This document shows, one piece after another, positions 63,668-64,000 of a DNA stretch of 64,000 nucleotides. The stretch is from Pseudomonas fluorescens (GTDB lineage: Bacteria; Pseudomonadota; Gammaproteobacteria; Pseudomonadales; Pseudomonadaceae). Numbering within the stretch: position 1 is the first letter of the stretch; each line of letters starts with the position of its first letter. Position numbers and translations under genes: made by a program. The stretch lies in contig NZ_OZ024668.1 of assembly GCF_902497775.2 (NCBI RefSeq), positions 2,813,826-2,877,825 of the forward strand, in the 5' to 3' direction. The notes under the pieces are model-generated. The model saw nothing but the letters and a program-made list of their open reading frames with translations. It was not told where the DNA came from and did no database searches.

Positions 63668-64000
63668 ATGCTGTTCTCCAAACGCGCAAGCGCAGTGCTG
63701 GCTGCCAGCCTGCTGACATTGACCTGCCAGGCTGCCCTGGCCGCCGACAGCCTGAACTTCGTCAGCTGGGGCGGCACCACCCAGGATGCGCAAAAGCAGG
63801 CCTGGGCCGAGCCCTTCACTGCCAGCAGCAAGATTCGCGTAGTCCAGGACGGCCCCACCGACTACGGCAAGCTCAAGGCCATGGTCGAAAGCGGCAACGT
63901 GCAGTGGGATGTGGTCGATGTCGAGGCGGACTTCGCCCTGCGTGCAGCCAGCGAAGGCCTGCTCGAGCCGCTGGACTTCAACACCATCAAGCGTGATCGC
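63668..64000 (+). CDS. Polyamine-type ABC transporter substrate-binding protein, N-terminal part
   Basis: The first 111 residues of a periplasmic binding protein; the gene runs off the right edge. A signal peptide (MLFSKRASAVLAASLLTLTC) is followed by LNFVSWGGTTQDAQKQAW and VQWDVVDVEADFALRAASEGLLEPLDF, typical of the PotD/PotF polyamine or opine group. GAGGG precedes ATG 63668. An amine import operon probably continues to the right. Confidence 0.8.
   Translation, partial: MLFSKRASAVLAASLLTLTCQAALAADSLNFVSWGGTTQDAQKQAWAEPFTASSKIRVVQDGPTDYGKLKAMVESGNVQWDVVDVEADFALRAASEGLLEPLDFNTIKRDR

Overview
The window is a stretch of a high-GC chromosome from a Pseudomonas of the putida/fluorescens type. 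Supporting signs are the tightly packed catabolic operons, strong GGAG-type ribosome sites, many REP palindromes built on a 'gggtcaagcccgctcccac' core, and the gene order of the pyrimidine and hydroxyproline clusters. No rRNA, tRNA, CRISPR array, prophage or transposase gene was seen. Both ends cut a gene: the ZapE-like ATPase on the left and a polyamine-type binding protein on the right.

Layout. 1-4.9 kb: end of an AFG1/ZapE ATPase, prpE, a leucine-rich-repeat protein kinase and a YebC-family regulator. 4.9-8.7 kb: an FAD amine oxidoreductase, an organophosphate-type MFS transporter and a divergent LysR gene, probably an aminophosphonate module. 8.8-16.2 kb: the complete reductive pyrimidine pathway (PreT/PreA, HydA, beta-ureidopropionase and an NCS1 transporter), arranged around a divergent promoter with two copies of a CCTGTC-N6-GACAGG dyad. 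16.2-19.7 kb: LysE exporter, DUF2784 membrane protein, tam, a GNAT and a WG-repeat lipoprotein. 19.7-27.5 kb: a two-gene unit of gluzincin peptidase plus MBL hydrolase, then a 1,176-residue beta-rich protein with an RCC1-like end. That gene is flanked by broken copies of its own neighbours, the scar of an insertion. 27.5-31.6 kb: an EmrAB-type tripartite pump. 31.7-39.7 kb: hydrolases, exporters, an SDR/isomerase pair and two TetR genes, one facing a perfect 30-bp palindrome.

39.8-45.9 kb holds a six-gene catabolic operon of unknown substrate (DUF1185, alpha/beta hydrolase, aldehyde dehydrogenase, flavin reductase, carboxymuconolactone decarboxylase-like protein, GntR), followed by a NUDIX gene and a second GntR gene. 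46.0-61.6 kb is a hydroxyproline catabolic island. 4-Hydroxyproline is epimerised (LhpA), oxidised (LhpB/F/E), deaminated (LhpC) and oxidised to 2-oxoglutarate (LhpG). 3-Hydroxyproline appears to be handled by a fused aconitase X, a Ser/Cys proline-racemase homologue and a pyrroline-2-carboxylate reductase. Import is by an ABC system and an MHS permease. The right end carries a DUF1330 gene, a RibBA paralogue with a degenerate second domain, and the start of a polyamine-type binding protein.

The main cross-cutting signal is a GTATAC-centred dyad before at least five transcription units from 39.8 to 62 kb, including one of the GntR genes, with a related dyad at 63.6 kb. Together these suggest one or two GntR repressors controlling several amine or imino-acid catabolic operons.
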